A program made the translations under genes and the position numbers. The notes under the pieces are model-generated. The model made no database searches and was not told where the DNA came from. It worked only from the letters and a program-made list of their open reading frames with translations. Positions 22,856 through 35,300 of a stretch of DNA of 64,000 bases are shown in pieces (position 1 is the stretch's first letter; each line of letters starts with the position of its first letter). The DNA is taken from positions 193,157,357 to 193,221,356 of the forward strand of contig NC_073695.1 in assembly GCF_029784165.1 (NCBI RefSeq), given 5' to 3'. The stretch comes from Wyeomyia smithii (lineage: Eukaryota > Arthropoda > Insecta > Diptera > Culicidae).

Positions 22856-23784
22856 GGGGGAATAGGGGCATAATGGGCTCCTAATTCGGTTGCTGATTTG
22901 AGCATGGAAAACGACAAAAATTTAAGGGCTGTCTTCAGTGCAAAACTTGAATTAACTATTTATAATTAAAGGTACACTATTCACAAATTGAAAAGTTTAT
23001 CGTATAATGGTGAAAAACACAAATTAGATTCATGCTTATAAAACTAGCAATCAGTCGATGTGTGGGGCACAATGAGCTTCCCACTGGGGCATGAGCACTC
23101 TTATAGAACATATCTGTGTAGAAGTACAACTAATGGGCCAACGTTTGTCGCGAGATGCCATGATACTTGGCGGCTTGTTTCGTAAATGCCCCGTCGCGCC
23201 TTATGGTGGCCAATTCTGCCTGCAGTCCCTTTTTCTGACCGATTCGGCTTCAAAGATTTTCTAATATATGTTCGCACCATCACTGTAAACAAACACTGAC
23301 TATGGAAACAGAACAAGTCTCACAAGTCTACTGAGATGAATTTCAGGTAAATTTATGTGACAACCCACCTTGTCTTATTTCACCCCAACTATAGGTGACC
23401 ATTTCGCTCCTATCGAATTAGTTAAAGTTAAAATGAGTTTTTAACACTAATTATAGCTTAAAATCAAAACGTCAATGATGGTGAAATTTGGGGTACGACC
23501 CATACGTCATATTGATGTGTCTACATACTTGATTGAGCCACGACCGTATAAGCTTATTTTGTAGTGCGCAATAATAATAATTTTTCCAACATCCGGGAAC
23601 CAAGTTGATGTTTTCAGTATATTTCCATGTTTCAAACAGACAAATCACTTTTGTTCTACATCAAGATATACTGTAGTAACTACGGAAAAGTTCCACATAC
23701 CATATTGTATTAAAAAATGCGTAGTTTCGCATATAAGAGGGGTGCCCATTTCACCCCGTGTGCTTATTATGCCCCTCATCCCCC
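22856..23784. mobile_element. TIR element with TA target, GGGGGAAT ends, nested in the hAT element
   Basis: The left end GGGGGAATAGGGGCATAATG and the inverted right end GGGGGATGAGGGGCATAATA match at most positions. TA flanks both sides. Similar GGGGCACAATGAGC-like phrases recur inside (for example near 23065), as in elements with subterminal repeats. The inner edge of both inverted-duplication arms carries a related phrase (GGGGCATAATAGTCACACG near 26630-26650 inverted). Confidence 0.75.
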
Positions 23785-24443
23785 TACACAGATTTTAATG
23801 CAACATTCGTAGCAAGTTTCGAACGCTTTCATTGCACATAATTGCACAGAGACATCTCCGGAAAGAGACGGATAAAGAGTGCTGTGACATGCGAACTGCA
23901 CTTACTTGTCTCTTTGGAAACGAAATGTACAGTGCAATCCGAACTGCTCTTACTCGTCTCTTTAGAAATTATTGTGCAGTCTCCCAACGGCGTGTGCTTT
24001 GCACGCAAAAAAATGAGTAGCACCCGATCTCTGGCTCTCAAGTATAAAATCTCTCTCTCCTTCGTCTCTTACTCCTTCCAAATATTGGAGACGTGCACAA
24101 AAATCTGCGAGACGCACGAAGATTTTTTGCACAGCTCTGAGTAGTTAGACGATCCCTGGGTGGAAGCTATCTTCCCCATAATACCGATCCTATCGCGGGA
24201 ATGAGTCGATGTGTCCATCTACCCTTGGTAGAATTGGACCATTCCCGCTACCAATGAAGATGACCTGTTCCCTGTACTCCTTGTGTCATGTTGGTGGAAG
24301 CGTCCTCAGAGATGCAGAGCCTCAAGGATGCATGCGACCCTCAGGCACATGAGGCGCTTTCTAGTTTAACGCGATAACTGGAAGTACCCAAGGCATTCAA
24401 CCACACTAGCCCAACATACCTAAGTACAGACGTTGCCACACTA

Positions 24444-24866
24444 TCAAAAAGCTTGCGCTTGCTGCCATATAGCGAAAAAACAATTTGACATCATGCGCGA
24501 TAATGCCGCTATAGCCAAAGAAGCTCTACTACAGGCATAGTTGATGTGACTCTCAAACGTGAGCTTGTCTTCGACCATCACCCCCAAGAGCTTCAAGGAT
24601 CGATTTGAGGCAATAGTGCATCCACCAGCACTAATCGAAGCCTCCTGTTCCGATTTACGGTTGTTCACTACGATGAACTCCGTCTTATGGTGCGCTAACT
24701 CCAGTTTCCAGGAGTGTATCCAATCTTCAGAAACGCGTATGGATAGCATGACCTTTAACTCGACCTCGTTGTTTGACTCGTCGTAGACTTCTAGAGTTAT
24801 TTCATCTGCAAATCCCACAATCATCACTCTCGGAGAGAACACAATTTTCAACACACCGTCATACAT
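24444..24866 (-). pseudogene. R1-like reverse transcriptase palm remnant (copy D)
   Basis: A 140-codon frame is colinear with residues from about 649 of the copy B ORF2 (MYDGVLKxxF, VGFADE, ELAHHKTE, LKLLGVMV). The catalytic FADD reads FADE here, and the frame ends in unrelated residues. A decayed, inactive copy. Confidence 0.8.
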
Positions 24867-24925
24867 GACTCAAGGTGGAACCTTGCGGTACCCCTGCGAT
24901 GATTGAGATCAGGCATCCCAATGGT

Positions 24926-25780
24926 ACAGTCTTTTTTTTACTGTCTTCTCAGAATATGTCCTCTGTTGCTGTTTCTTCGTGATACCTATCCGCGCTAGCA
25001 ACAAAATAGATCATCACAAAAGTAAACGAAAAATGTACTTCGTGTGTCGATTCGGTATTCTTAGGATGATGTCTTCGGAATAGCGAATGTAGAAGAGAGA
25101 AGAAGCTGTTTTTTATACAGCCGTTCGTGACAGCGCCTTTCGGTAACAGCCCAAATTCACCAGAGACATTTTCCCCCCTCTTTTATTTGCCTATGACAGA
25201 TGTCATGTGACGGCTGTCGAAAAAGGCTGTAGGAAGAATAAACGTAGTTCGCAAAACACAGACTGCACGGCACCTAATCGACAACTTTCATGCAGAGAAA
25301 AGTAAATTCGGTGATAGAGCGGCTGTGTACTGAAGAATGTGTGTATCGCATACCGAATGTTATATACAACCATATATGCCATCGTCCTGGGAATAAGGTG
25401 AACGGCAAAAAGATCGTGTATGGGCAACTAGACGGCAACGTTATAGTCGAAAAACATTTTTTCTGTCGGCTGTCTTTATTTTGACAATGCCACTATTGTC
25501 ATAAAGGGACGCTCTCGAATGTCATCAAAAAACTGCCATCGCTTAGATATACTTATTTATTTCTGTAATTGAGAGAGTGGTCTCTTCACGCACACTGTGT
25601 ATAACGACTTATTATATCTACAGCGACGCAAGCGATGAGACGCTTCGGTTGGTGGCCAAACCCCAAACGCGTATCACGGAAGAGCTCCCACCGGGCAGTA
25701 TGTGCAGTTCATTCGCGCGAGATACGGGAACTCAATAGTAGAGGGTGATTCGACTTTGGTTGAGGGTGAGTTATACCTTT
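24926..25780. other. Spacer, no gene recognised
   Basis: Moderate GC, with short open frames (64 to 74 codons) lacking recognisable motifs. No terminal repeats were identified. Probably further decayed mobile DNA. Confidence 0.4.
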
Positions 25781-25785
25781 CCCAG

Positions 25786-25850
25786 TAGTTTAATTGGCTA
25801 AAACACCTTGCCGGAGACAACGGAGATTGCGGATTCGAGTCCCCTCTGAA
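25786..25850 (+). repeat. tRNA-like SINE fragment or tRNA relic
   Basis: TAGTTTAATTGG (25786-25797) fits a polymerase III A box, and GGATTCGAGTCC (25831-25842) fits a B box, 45 bp apart as in tRNA-derived promoters. The acceptor arms do not pair convincingly, so a functional tRNA is unlikely. Confidence 0.5.
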
Positions 25851-25859
25851 CGAGGGGAA

Positions 25860-26589
25860 TTTTTTCTAAGCCTAAAATCACACCTTCTATTTCCGTTCAT
25901 TCTCGCATTCACGTAAACTACATACATTGCCCGCTTTACTAAATAGTTCTTCAAGATATTTTCAAGTCCAGTCCGATTATTCCACTTTGTCAGCCAATAA
26001 TTTATTCCCAGCCTTCCCATAAATCCTTCTCAACCCTGAAAAGTTAATCTTATTTTGACGTAAATTGATGCGTGAATTTAAATCATAAATAAAAGGCAAG
26101 TTTTGTTAAAAATTCAATAATGAGTGATCATTACGGTGTTAACACATCGATACATAACATATCCCAGAACTCAGTTTTTTGAAAAACGAAAACGGATTTG
26201 CACTGTTTGAAATGTCACTAAAAGTGAGGAGTCAAATTGACGTACTTTCTTTTTAGGGCAAATGATATATCCCCTGAAAATGTTTTAAGCTCACTAATAG
26301 ACAAAGATATGTCGAACAAAATCATCAACAAGCTCCGGCAATAAAACGTAGTAGTCAACAATTATAAGGATCAAATCATTTGGTAACAGCAAAAAGCAAA
26401 GCCTTGGTGCTACATTCCGATCCGGAACTCGACCTTCTGTTTATTTCACACAGCTTTCGCAGCCAGTTGTTTTATGTGCTGGTTGAAAAAAATTGTGACG
26501 ACTTTTTCTCATTTCGATAAGAAGTTGCAGACAAGATGAGCGTAGACAGACAGAATATTGGCTTATCAGCAGTTGTAATTAGGGAGATA
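25860..26589. other. Spacer end, no gene recognised
   Basis: AT-rich, no open frame of interest and no repeat seen. It borders the inner edge of the right inverted arm. Confidence 0.45.
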
Positions 26590-26720
26590 GATGGTAACAT
26601 TAATAATTTTGTAAAACGCATGGGTACTCTTTTCGTGTGACTATTATGCCCCTTATTCCTCTATTTCTGATCTTTTTTTTTTTCACCGCATGTATCAGCC
26701 GAAAGCTCTAATATAAACAG

Positions 26721-26734
26721 GCGCTATCTGGTGG
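26721..26734 (-). promoter_or_regulatory. CTCF-like motif, right arm, site 2
   Basis: The minus strand reads CCACCAGATAGCGC, 13 of 14 to the core CCASYAGRKGGCRS. It is the inverted counterpart of 11108-11121. It points into the spacer and so faces the left-arm pair. Confidence 0.45.
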
Positions 26735-26826
26735 AAAGAATAAGAGATTCCAGCGATAAAAGCTTTAGTGATAGAACTTTTTGTATCGAAGATTGTGGAA
26801 AAAGTTGAAAACATTCATATACGCTG

Positions 26827-26840
26827 ACGCTATCTGGTGG
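26827..26840 (-). promoter_or_regulatory. CTCF-like motif, right arm, site 1
   Basis: The minus strand reads CCACCAGATAGCGT, the inverted counterpart of 11035-11048. About 45 bp of flanking sequence is almost unchanged between the arms, although neighbouring sequence has diverged. Confidence 0.4.
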
Positions 26841-27059
26841 AAAGGATAAGAAAATTTAGTAATAATTGCTTTAGTGAGGGAATTTTTGAATTGAATTTTC
26901 TTAAGGTGAAACGGAACGTGGTCGCGATCACCTCACATTTTGCAACTCAACTTCCTTCTGAACTACAAATATTACGAGCATGAAACCTTGATCGATTGTT
27001 TGCTTCACCGGCGCATGCCTAGAGTAGCAAACCTTACCTCAAAATTGTATGGAAAATAG

Positions 27060-27645
27060 CCACAATCCTGTTTCACGATAAAGAAACAGATGCATCTGAC
27101 TACAAATGTAAATTGTATCATGTTACTTTTTGTCGATTTTAATTTTTTATCACCAAAAAATCTATTTTCATTTATGGTTTTGTAAAACTTTTAAAACGAC
27201 ATAGTTTGTTCCGCGAAAAATCAAAATCAATACCAAATCTGTTTGTCCCATCGATGATTTTCTACGCAAATTTGACCCACTAAATATAGTTCCCATATTC
27301 ACCATTCACCAGAAGGGCACTGAAGACTTCGCCTTACAATGTTTAGATACATCTCGGATCTCCAGAAATTCTGTACCGAGAATCGCTTTGCTTGATCATT
27401 CAAATCCGACACTTTCATGTCTTTGTTAGGGATAATTAAACCTCGTGGGAAAATTTTCATCTGAACTGAATGCATGTTCCTTTGTGTGTAGCAGAAATGG
27501 TGAAAGCTTAATAACATTTTAATATGATAGGAATGGGCAATCTTAAAAAAAAAACCTTTTTAATAAAAGATCATCTAATTATTATTCAATAAACTAAAGT
27601 TTAATCTTGACTATCGCTACTTGCGTTCAAAGATAACAAGACTAG
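27060..27645. other. Right-arm-specific segment next to array 2
   Basis: AT-rich sequence with no counterpart in the left arm, lying between the conserved inner flank and the first monomer. No gene or TIR structure was recognised. It may be an insertion in this arm or a deletion from the other. Confidence 0.45.
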
Positions 27646-30600
27646 CGTATACCCATTGGAAGGTTTTTGCAGATAGTAGGTTGGCATGTCTGCTTACTTT
27701 CTAGCATGGTTCGGTGATGGGTATTTTTCATGCTTCATATATCACCTCGAGCATTTCCGAAATGTCGTTGACAAAATGCACACGTTTTGCCCTATAACTT
27801 CCGTCAGACCCATATACCCATCGGGAGATTTTGTCAGAAAGTAGATTAGCATGCATGCTAACTATCTAGCATGGTTTGGTGATGGGTATTTTTCATGCTT
27901 CATATATCATCTCGAGCATTTCCGAAATGTCGTTGACAAAATGCACACGTTTTGCCCTATAACTTCCGTCAGACCCATATACCCATCGGGAGATTTTGTC
28001 AGAAAGTAGATTAGCATGCATGCTAACTTTCTGGCATGGTTTGGTGATGGGTATTTTTCAAGCTTCATATATCACCTGGAGCATTTCCGAAATGTCGTTG
28101 ACAAAATGCACACGTTTTGCCCTATAACTTCCGTCAGACCCATATACCCATCGGGAGATTTTGTCAGTAAGTAGATTAGCATGCATGCTAACTTTCTGGC
28201 ATGGTTTGGTGATGGGTATTTTTCATGATTCATATATCACCTTGAGCATTTCCGAAATGTCGTTGACAAAATGCACACGTTTTGCCCTATAACTTCCGTC
28301 AGACCCATATACCCATCGGGAGATTTTGTCAGAAAGTAGATTAGCATGCATGCTAACTATCTAGCATGGTTTGGTGATGGGTATTTTCCTTGCTTCATAT
28401 ATCACCTTGAGCATTTCCGAAATGTCGTTGACAAAATGCACACGTTTTGCCCTATAACTTCCGTCAGACCCATATACCCATCAGGAGATTTTGTCAGAAA
28501 GTAGATTAGCATGCATGCTAACTATCTAGCATGGTTTGGTGATGGGTATTTTTCAAGCTTCATATATCACCTGGAGCATTTCCGAAATGTCGTTGACAAA
28601 ATGCACACGTTTTGCCCTATAACTTCCGTCAGACCCATATACCCATCGGGAGATTTTGTCAGAAAGTAGATTAGCATGCATGCTAACTTTCTGGCATGGT
28701 TTGGTGATGGGTATTTTTCAAGCTTCATATATCACCTGGAGCATTTCCGAAATGTCGTTGACAAAATGCACACGTTTTGCCCTATAACTTCCGTCAGACC
28801 CATATACCCATCGGGAGATTTTGTCAGAAAGTAGGTTGGCATGCTTGCTAACTATCTGGCATGGTTTGGTGATGGGTATTTTTCAAGCTTCATATATCAC
28901 CTGGAGCATTTCCGAAATGTCGTTGACAAAATGCACACGTTTTGCCCTATAACTCCCGTCAGACCCATATACCCATCGGGAGATTTTGTCAGAAAGTAGG
29001 TTGGCATGCATGCTATCTTTCTGGCATGGTTTGGTGATGGGTATTTTTCAAGCTTCATATATCACCTGGAGCATTTCCGAAATGTCGTTGACAAAATTCA
29101 CACGTTTTGCCCTATAACTTCCGTCAGACCCATATACCCATCGGGAGATTTTGTCAGAAAGTAGGTAAGCATGCATGCTAACTTTCTGGCATGGTTTGGT
29201 GATGGGTATTTTTCAAGCTTCATATATCACCTGGAGCATTTCCGAAATGTCGTTGACAAAATGCACACGTTTTGCCCTATAACTTCCGTCAGACCCATAT
29301 ACCCATCGGGAGATTTTGTCAGAAAGTAGGTTGGCATGCATGCTAACTATCTGGCATGGTTTGGTGATGGGTATTTTTCAAGCTTCATATATCACCTGGA
29401 GCATTTCCGAAATGTCGTTGACAAAATGCACACGTTTTGCCCTATAACTTCCGTCAGACCCATATACCCATCGGGAGATTTTGTCAGAAAGTAGATTAGC
29501 ATGCATGCTAACTATCTAGCATGGTTTGGTGATGGGTATTTTTCATGCTTCATATATCACCTTGAGCATTTCCGAAATGTCGTTGACAAAATGCACACGT
29601 TTTGCCCTATAACTTCCGTCAGACCCATATACCCATCGGGAGATTTTGTCAGAAAGTAGATTAGCATGCATGCTAACTATCTAGCATGGTTTGGTGATGG
29701 GTATTTTTCATGCTTCATATATCACCTCGAGCATTTCCGAAATGTCGTTGACGAAATGCACACGTTTTGCCCTATAACTTCCGTCAGACCCATATACCCA
29801 TCGGGAGATTTTGTCAGAAAGTAGATTAGCATGCATGCTAACTATCTAGCATGGTTTGGTGATGGGTATTTTTCATGCTTCATATATCACCTCGAGCATT
29901 TCCGAAATGTCGTTGACAAAATGCACACGTTTTGCCCTATAACTTCCGTCAGACCCATATACCCATCGGGAGATTTTGTCAGAAAGTAGATTAGCATGCA
30001 TGCTAACCATCTAGCATGGTTTGGTGATGGGTATTTTTCATGCTTCATATATCATCTCGAGCATTTCCGAAATGTCGTTGACAAAATGCACACGTTTTGC
30101 CCTATAACTTCCGTCAGACCCATATACCCATCGGGAGATTTTGTCAGAAAGTAGATTAGCATGCATGCTAACTATCTAGCATGGTTTGGTGATGGGTATT
30201 TTTCATGCTTCATATATCACCTTGAGCATTTCCGAAATGTCGTTGACAAAATGCACACGTTTTGCCCTATAACTTCCGTCAGACCCATATACCCATCGGG
30301 AGATTTTGTCAGAAAGTAGATTAGCATGCATGCTAACTATCTAGCATGGTTTGGTGATAGGTATTTTCCAAGCTTCATATATTACCTTGAGCATTTCCGA
30401 AATGTCGTTGACAAAATGCACACGTTTTGCCCTATAACTTCCGTCAGACCCATATACCCATCGGGAGATTTTGTCAGAAAGTAGATTAGCATGCATGCTA
30501 ACTATCTAGCATGGTTTGGTGATGGGTATTTTTCATGCTTCATATATCACCTTGAGCATTTCCGAAATGTCGTTGACAAAATGCACACGTTTTGCCCTAT

Positions 30601-32329
30601 AACTTCCGTCAGACCCATATACCCATCGGGAGATTTTGTCAGAAAGTAGATTAGCATGCATGCTAACTATCTAGCATGGTTTGGTGATGGGTATTTTTCA
30701 TGCTTCATATATCACCTCGAGCATTTCCGAAATGTCGTTGACGAAATGCACACGTTTTGCCCTATAACTTCCGTCAGACCCATATACCCATCGGGAGATT
30801 TTGTCAGAAAGTAGATTAGCATGCATGCTAACTATCTAGCATGGTTTGGTGATGGGTATTTTTCATGCTTCATATATCACCTCGAGCATTTCCGAAATGT
30901 CGTTGACAAAATGCACACGTTTTGCCCTATAACTTCCGTCAGACCCATATACCCATCGGGAGATTTTGTCAGAAAGTAGATTAGCATGCATGCTAACTAT
31001 CTAGCATGGTTTGGTGATGGGTATTTTTCATGCTTCATATATCACCTTGAGCATTTCCGAAATGTCGTTGACAAAATGCACACGTTTTGCCCTATAACTT
31101 CCGTCAGACCCATATACCCATCGGGAGATTTTGTCAGAAAGTAGATTAGCATGCATGCTAACTATCTAGCATGGTTTGGTGATGGGTATTTTTCATGCTT
31201 CATATATCACCTCGAGCATTTCCGAAATGTCGTTGACGAAATGCACACGTTTTGCCCTATAACTTCCGTCAGACCCATATACCCATCGGGAGATTTTGTC
31301 AGAAAGTAGATTAGCATGCATGCTAACTATCTAGCATGGTTTGGTGATGGGTATTTTTCATGCTTCATATATCACCTCGAGCATTTCCGAAATGTCGTTG
31401 ACAAAATGCACACGTTTTGCCCTATAACTTCCGTCAGACCCATATACCCATCGGGAGATTTTGTCAGAAAGTAGATTAGCATGCATGCTAACCATCTAGC
31501 ATGGTTTGGTGATGGGTATTTTTCATGCTTCATATATCATCTCGAGCATTTCCGAAATGTCGTTGACAAAATGCACACGTTTTGCCCTATAACTTCCGTC
31601 AGACCCATATACCCATCGGGAGATTTTGTCAGAAAGTAGATTAGCATGCATGCTAACTATCTAGCATGGTTTGGTGATGGGTATTTTTCATGCTTCATAT
31701 ATCACCTTGAGCATTTCCGAAATGTCGTTGACAAAATGCACACGTTTTGCCCTATAACTTCCGTCAGACCCATATACCCATCGGGAGATTTTGTCAGAAA
31801 GTAGATTAGCATGCATGCTAACTATCTAGCATGGTTTGGTGATGGGTATTTTCCTTGCTTCATATATCACCTTGAGCATTTCCGAAATGTCGTTGACAAA
31901 ATGCACACGTTTTGCCCTATAACTTCCGTCAGACCCATATACCCATCGGGAGATTTTGTCAGAAAGTAGATTAGCATGCATGCTAACTATCTAGCATGGT
32001 TTGGTGATAGGTATTTTCCAAGCTTCATATATTACCTTGAGCATTTTCGAAATGTCGTTGACAAAATGCACACGTTTTGCCCTATAACTTCCGTCAGACC
32101 CATATACCCATCGGGAGATTTTGTCAGAAAGTAGATTAGCATGCATGCTAACTATCTAGCATGGTTTGGTGATGGGTATTTTTCATGCTTCATATATCAC
32201 CTTGAGCATTTCCGAAATGTCGTTGACAAAATGCACACGTTTTGCCCTATAACTTCCGTCAGACCCATATACCCATCGGGAGATTTTGTCAGAAAGTAGA
32301 TTAGCATGCATGCTAACTATCTAGCATGG

Positions 32330-35300
32330 TTTGGTGATAGGTATTTTCCAAGCTTCATATATTACCTTGAGCATTTCCGAAATGTCGTTGACAAAATGCA
32401 CACGTTTTGCCCTATAACTTCCGTCAGACCCATATACCCATCGAGAGATTTTGTCAGAAAGTAGATTAGCATGCATGCTAACCATCTAGCATGGTTTGGT
32501 GATGGGTATTTTTCATGCTTCATATATCATCTCGAGCATTTCCGAAATGTCGTTGACAAAATGCACACGTTTTGCCCTATAACTTCCGTCAGACCCATAT
32601 ACCCATCGGGAGATTTTGTCAGAAAGTAGATTAGCATGCATGCTAACTATCTAGCATGGTTTGGTGATGGGTATTTTTCATGCTTCATATATCACCTTGA
32701 GCATTTCCGAAATGTCGTTGACAAAATGCACACGTTTTGCCCTATAACTTCCGTCAGACCCATATACCCATCGGGAGATTTTGTCAGAAAGTAGATTAGC
32801 ATGCATGCTAACTATCTAGCATGGTTTGGTGATTGGTATTTTCCAAGCTTCATATATTACCTTGAGCATTTCCGAAATGTCGTTGACAAAATGCACACGT
32901 TTTGCCCTATAACTTCCGTCAGACCCATATACCCATCGGGAGATTTTGTCAGAAAGTAGATTAGCATGCATGCTAACTATCTAGCATGGTTTGGTGATGG
33001 GTATTTTCCTTGCTTCATATATCACCTTGAGCATTTCCGAAATGTCGTTGACAAAATGCACACGTTTTGCCCTATAACTTCCGTCAGACCCATATACCCA
33101 TCGGGAGATTTTGTCAGAAAGTAGATTAGCATGCATGCTAACTATCTAGCATGGTTTGGTGATAGGTATTTTCCAAGCTTCATATATTACCTTGAGCATT
33201 TCCGAAATGTCGTTGACAAAATGCACACGTTTTGCCCTATAACTTCCGTCAGACCCATATACCCATCGGGAGATTTTGTCAGAAAGTAGATTAGCATGCA
33301 TGCTAACTATCTAGCATGGTTTGGTGATGGGTATTTTTCATGCTTCATATATCACCTTGAGCATTTCCGAAATGTCGTTGACAAAATGCACACGTTTTGC
33401 CCTATAACTTCCGTCAGACCCATATACCCATCGGGAGATTTTGTCAGAAAGTAGATTAGCATGCATGCTAACTATCTAGCATGGTTTGGTGATGGGTATT
33501 TTCCTTGCTTCATATATCACCTTGAGCATTTCCGAAATGTCGTTGACAAAATGCACACGTTTTGCCCTATAACTTCCGTCAGACCCATATACCCATCGGG
33601 AGATTTTGTCAGAAAGTAGATTAGCATGCATGCTAACTATCTAGCATGGTTTGGTGATAGGTATTTTCCAAGCTTCATATATTACCTTGAGCATTTCCGA
33701 AATGTCGTTGACAAAATGCACACGTTTTGCCCTATAACTTCCGTCAGACCCATATACCCATCGGGAGATTTTGTCAGAAAGTAGATTAGCATGCATGCTA
33801 ACTATCTAGCATGGTTTGGTGATGGGTATTTTTCATGCTTCATATATCATCTCGAGCATTTCCGAAATGTCGTTGACAAAATGCACACGTTTTGCCCTAT
33901 AACTTCCGTCAGACCCATATACCCATCGGGAGATTTTGTCAGAAAGTAGATTAGCATGCATGCTAACTATCTAGCATGGTTTGGTGATGGGTATTTTTCA
34001 TGCTTCATATATCACCTCGAGCATTTCCGAAATGTCGTTGACAAAATGCACACGTTTTGCCCTATAACTTCCGTCAGACCCATATACCCATCGGGAGATT
34101 TTGTCAGAAAGTAGATTAGCATGCATGCTAACTATCTAGCATGGTTTGGTGATGGGTATTTTTCATGCTTCATATATCACTTCGAGCATTTCCGAAATGT
34201 CGTTGACAAAATGCACACGTTTTGCCCTATAACTTCCGTCAGACCCATATACCCATCGGGAGATTTTGTCAGAAAGTAGATTAGCATGCATGCTAACTAT
34301 CTAGCATGGTTTGGTGATGGGTATTTTTCATGCTTCATATATCATCTCGAGCATTTCCGAAATGTCGTTGACAAAATGCACACGTTTTGCCCTATAACTT
34401 CCGTCAGACCCATATACCCATCGGGAGATTTTGTCAGAAAGTAGATTAGCATGCATGCTAACTATCTAGCATGGTTTGGTGATGGGTATTTTTCATGCTT
34501 CATATATCACCTCGAGCATTTCCGAAATGTCGTTGACAAAATGCACACGTTTTGCCCTATAACTTCCGTCAGACCCATATACCCATCGGGAGATTTTGTC
34601 AGAAAGTAGATTAGCATGCATGCTAACTATCTAGCATGGTTTGGTGATGGGTATTTTTCATGCTTCATATATCACTTCGAGCATTTCCGAAATGTCGTTG
34701 ACAAAATGCACACGTTTTGCCCTATAACTTCCGTCAGACCCATATACCCATCGGGAGATTTTTCAGAAAGTAGATTAGCATGCATGCTAACTATCTAGCA
34801 TGGTTTGGTGATGGGTATTTTTCATGCTTCATATATCACCTTGAGCATTTCCGAAATGTCGTTGACAAAATGCACACGTTTTGCCCTATAACTTCCGTCA
34901 GACCCATATACCCATCGGGAGATTTTGTCAGAAAGTAGATTAGCATGCATGCTAACTATCTAGCATGGTTTGGTGATAGGTATTTTCCAAGCTTCATATA
35001 TTACCTTGAGCATTTCCGAAATGTCGTTGACAAAATGCACACGTTTTGCCCTATAACTTCCGTCAGACCCATATACCCATCGGGAGATTTTGTCAGAAAG
35101 TAGATTAGCATGCATGCTAACTATCTGGCATGGTTTGGTGATGGGTATTTTTCAAGCTTCATATATCACCTGGAGCATTTCCGAAATGTCGTTGACAAAA
35201 TGCACACGTTTTGCCCTATAACTTCCGTCAGACCCATATACCCATCGGGAGATTTTGTCAGAAAGTAGGTTAGCATGCATGCTAACTTTCTGGTATGGTT

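Larger units (their letters stand above)
21840..24158. mobile_element. hAT-type non-autonomous DNA transposon, 2.3 kb
   Basis: Both ends read CAGGGATCG in inverted orientation (21840-21848 and 24150-24158). They are flanked by an identical 8-bp GGTGGAAG (21832-21839 and 24159-24166). CAGGG termini with an 8-bp target duplication are the hallmark of the hAT superfamily. A longer imperfect inverted pair lies inside (GATCGGGTGCTACTCATTTT near 21844 and its inverse near 24013-24034, continuing into GGGAGACTGCACA and GAGACGAGTAA). No transposase frame is present. The interior holds at least two further TIR elements. Confidence 0.88.
21782..24925 (-). mobile_element. R1-like copy D, split by a hAT-type insertion
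   Basis: Two pieces, 21782-21839 and 24159-24925, are colinear with the copy B ORF2 on the minus strand. The first matches the QYLxRFGH region, the second the preceding region and the reverse transcriptase palm. When the insertion at 21840-24158 is removed the two pieces join across GGTGGAAG. The 3' and 5' parts of the element are missing. Confidence 0.8.
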
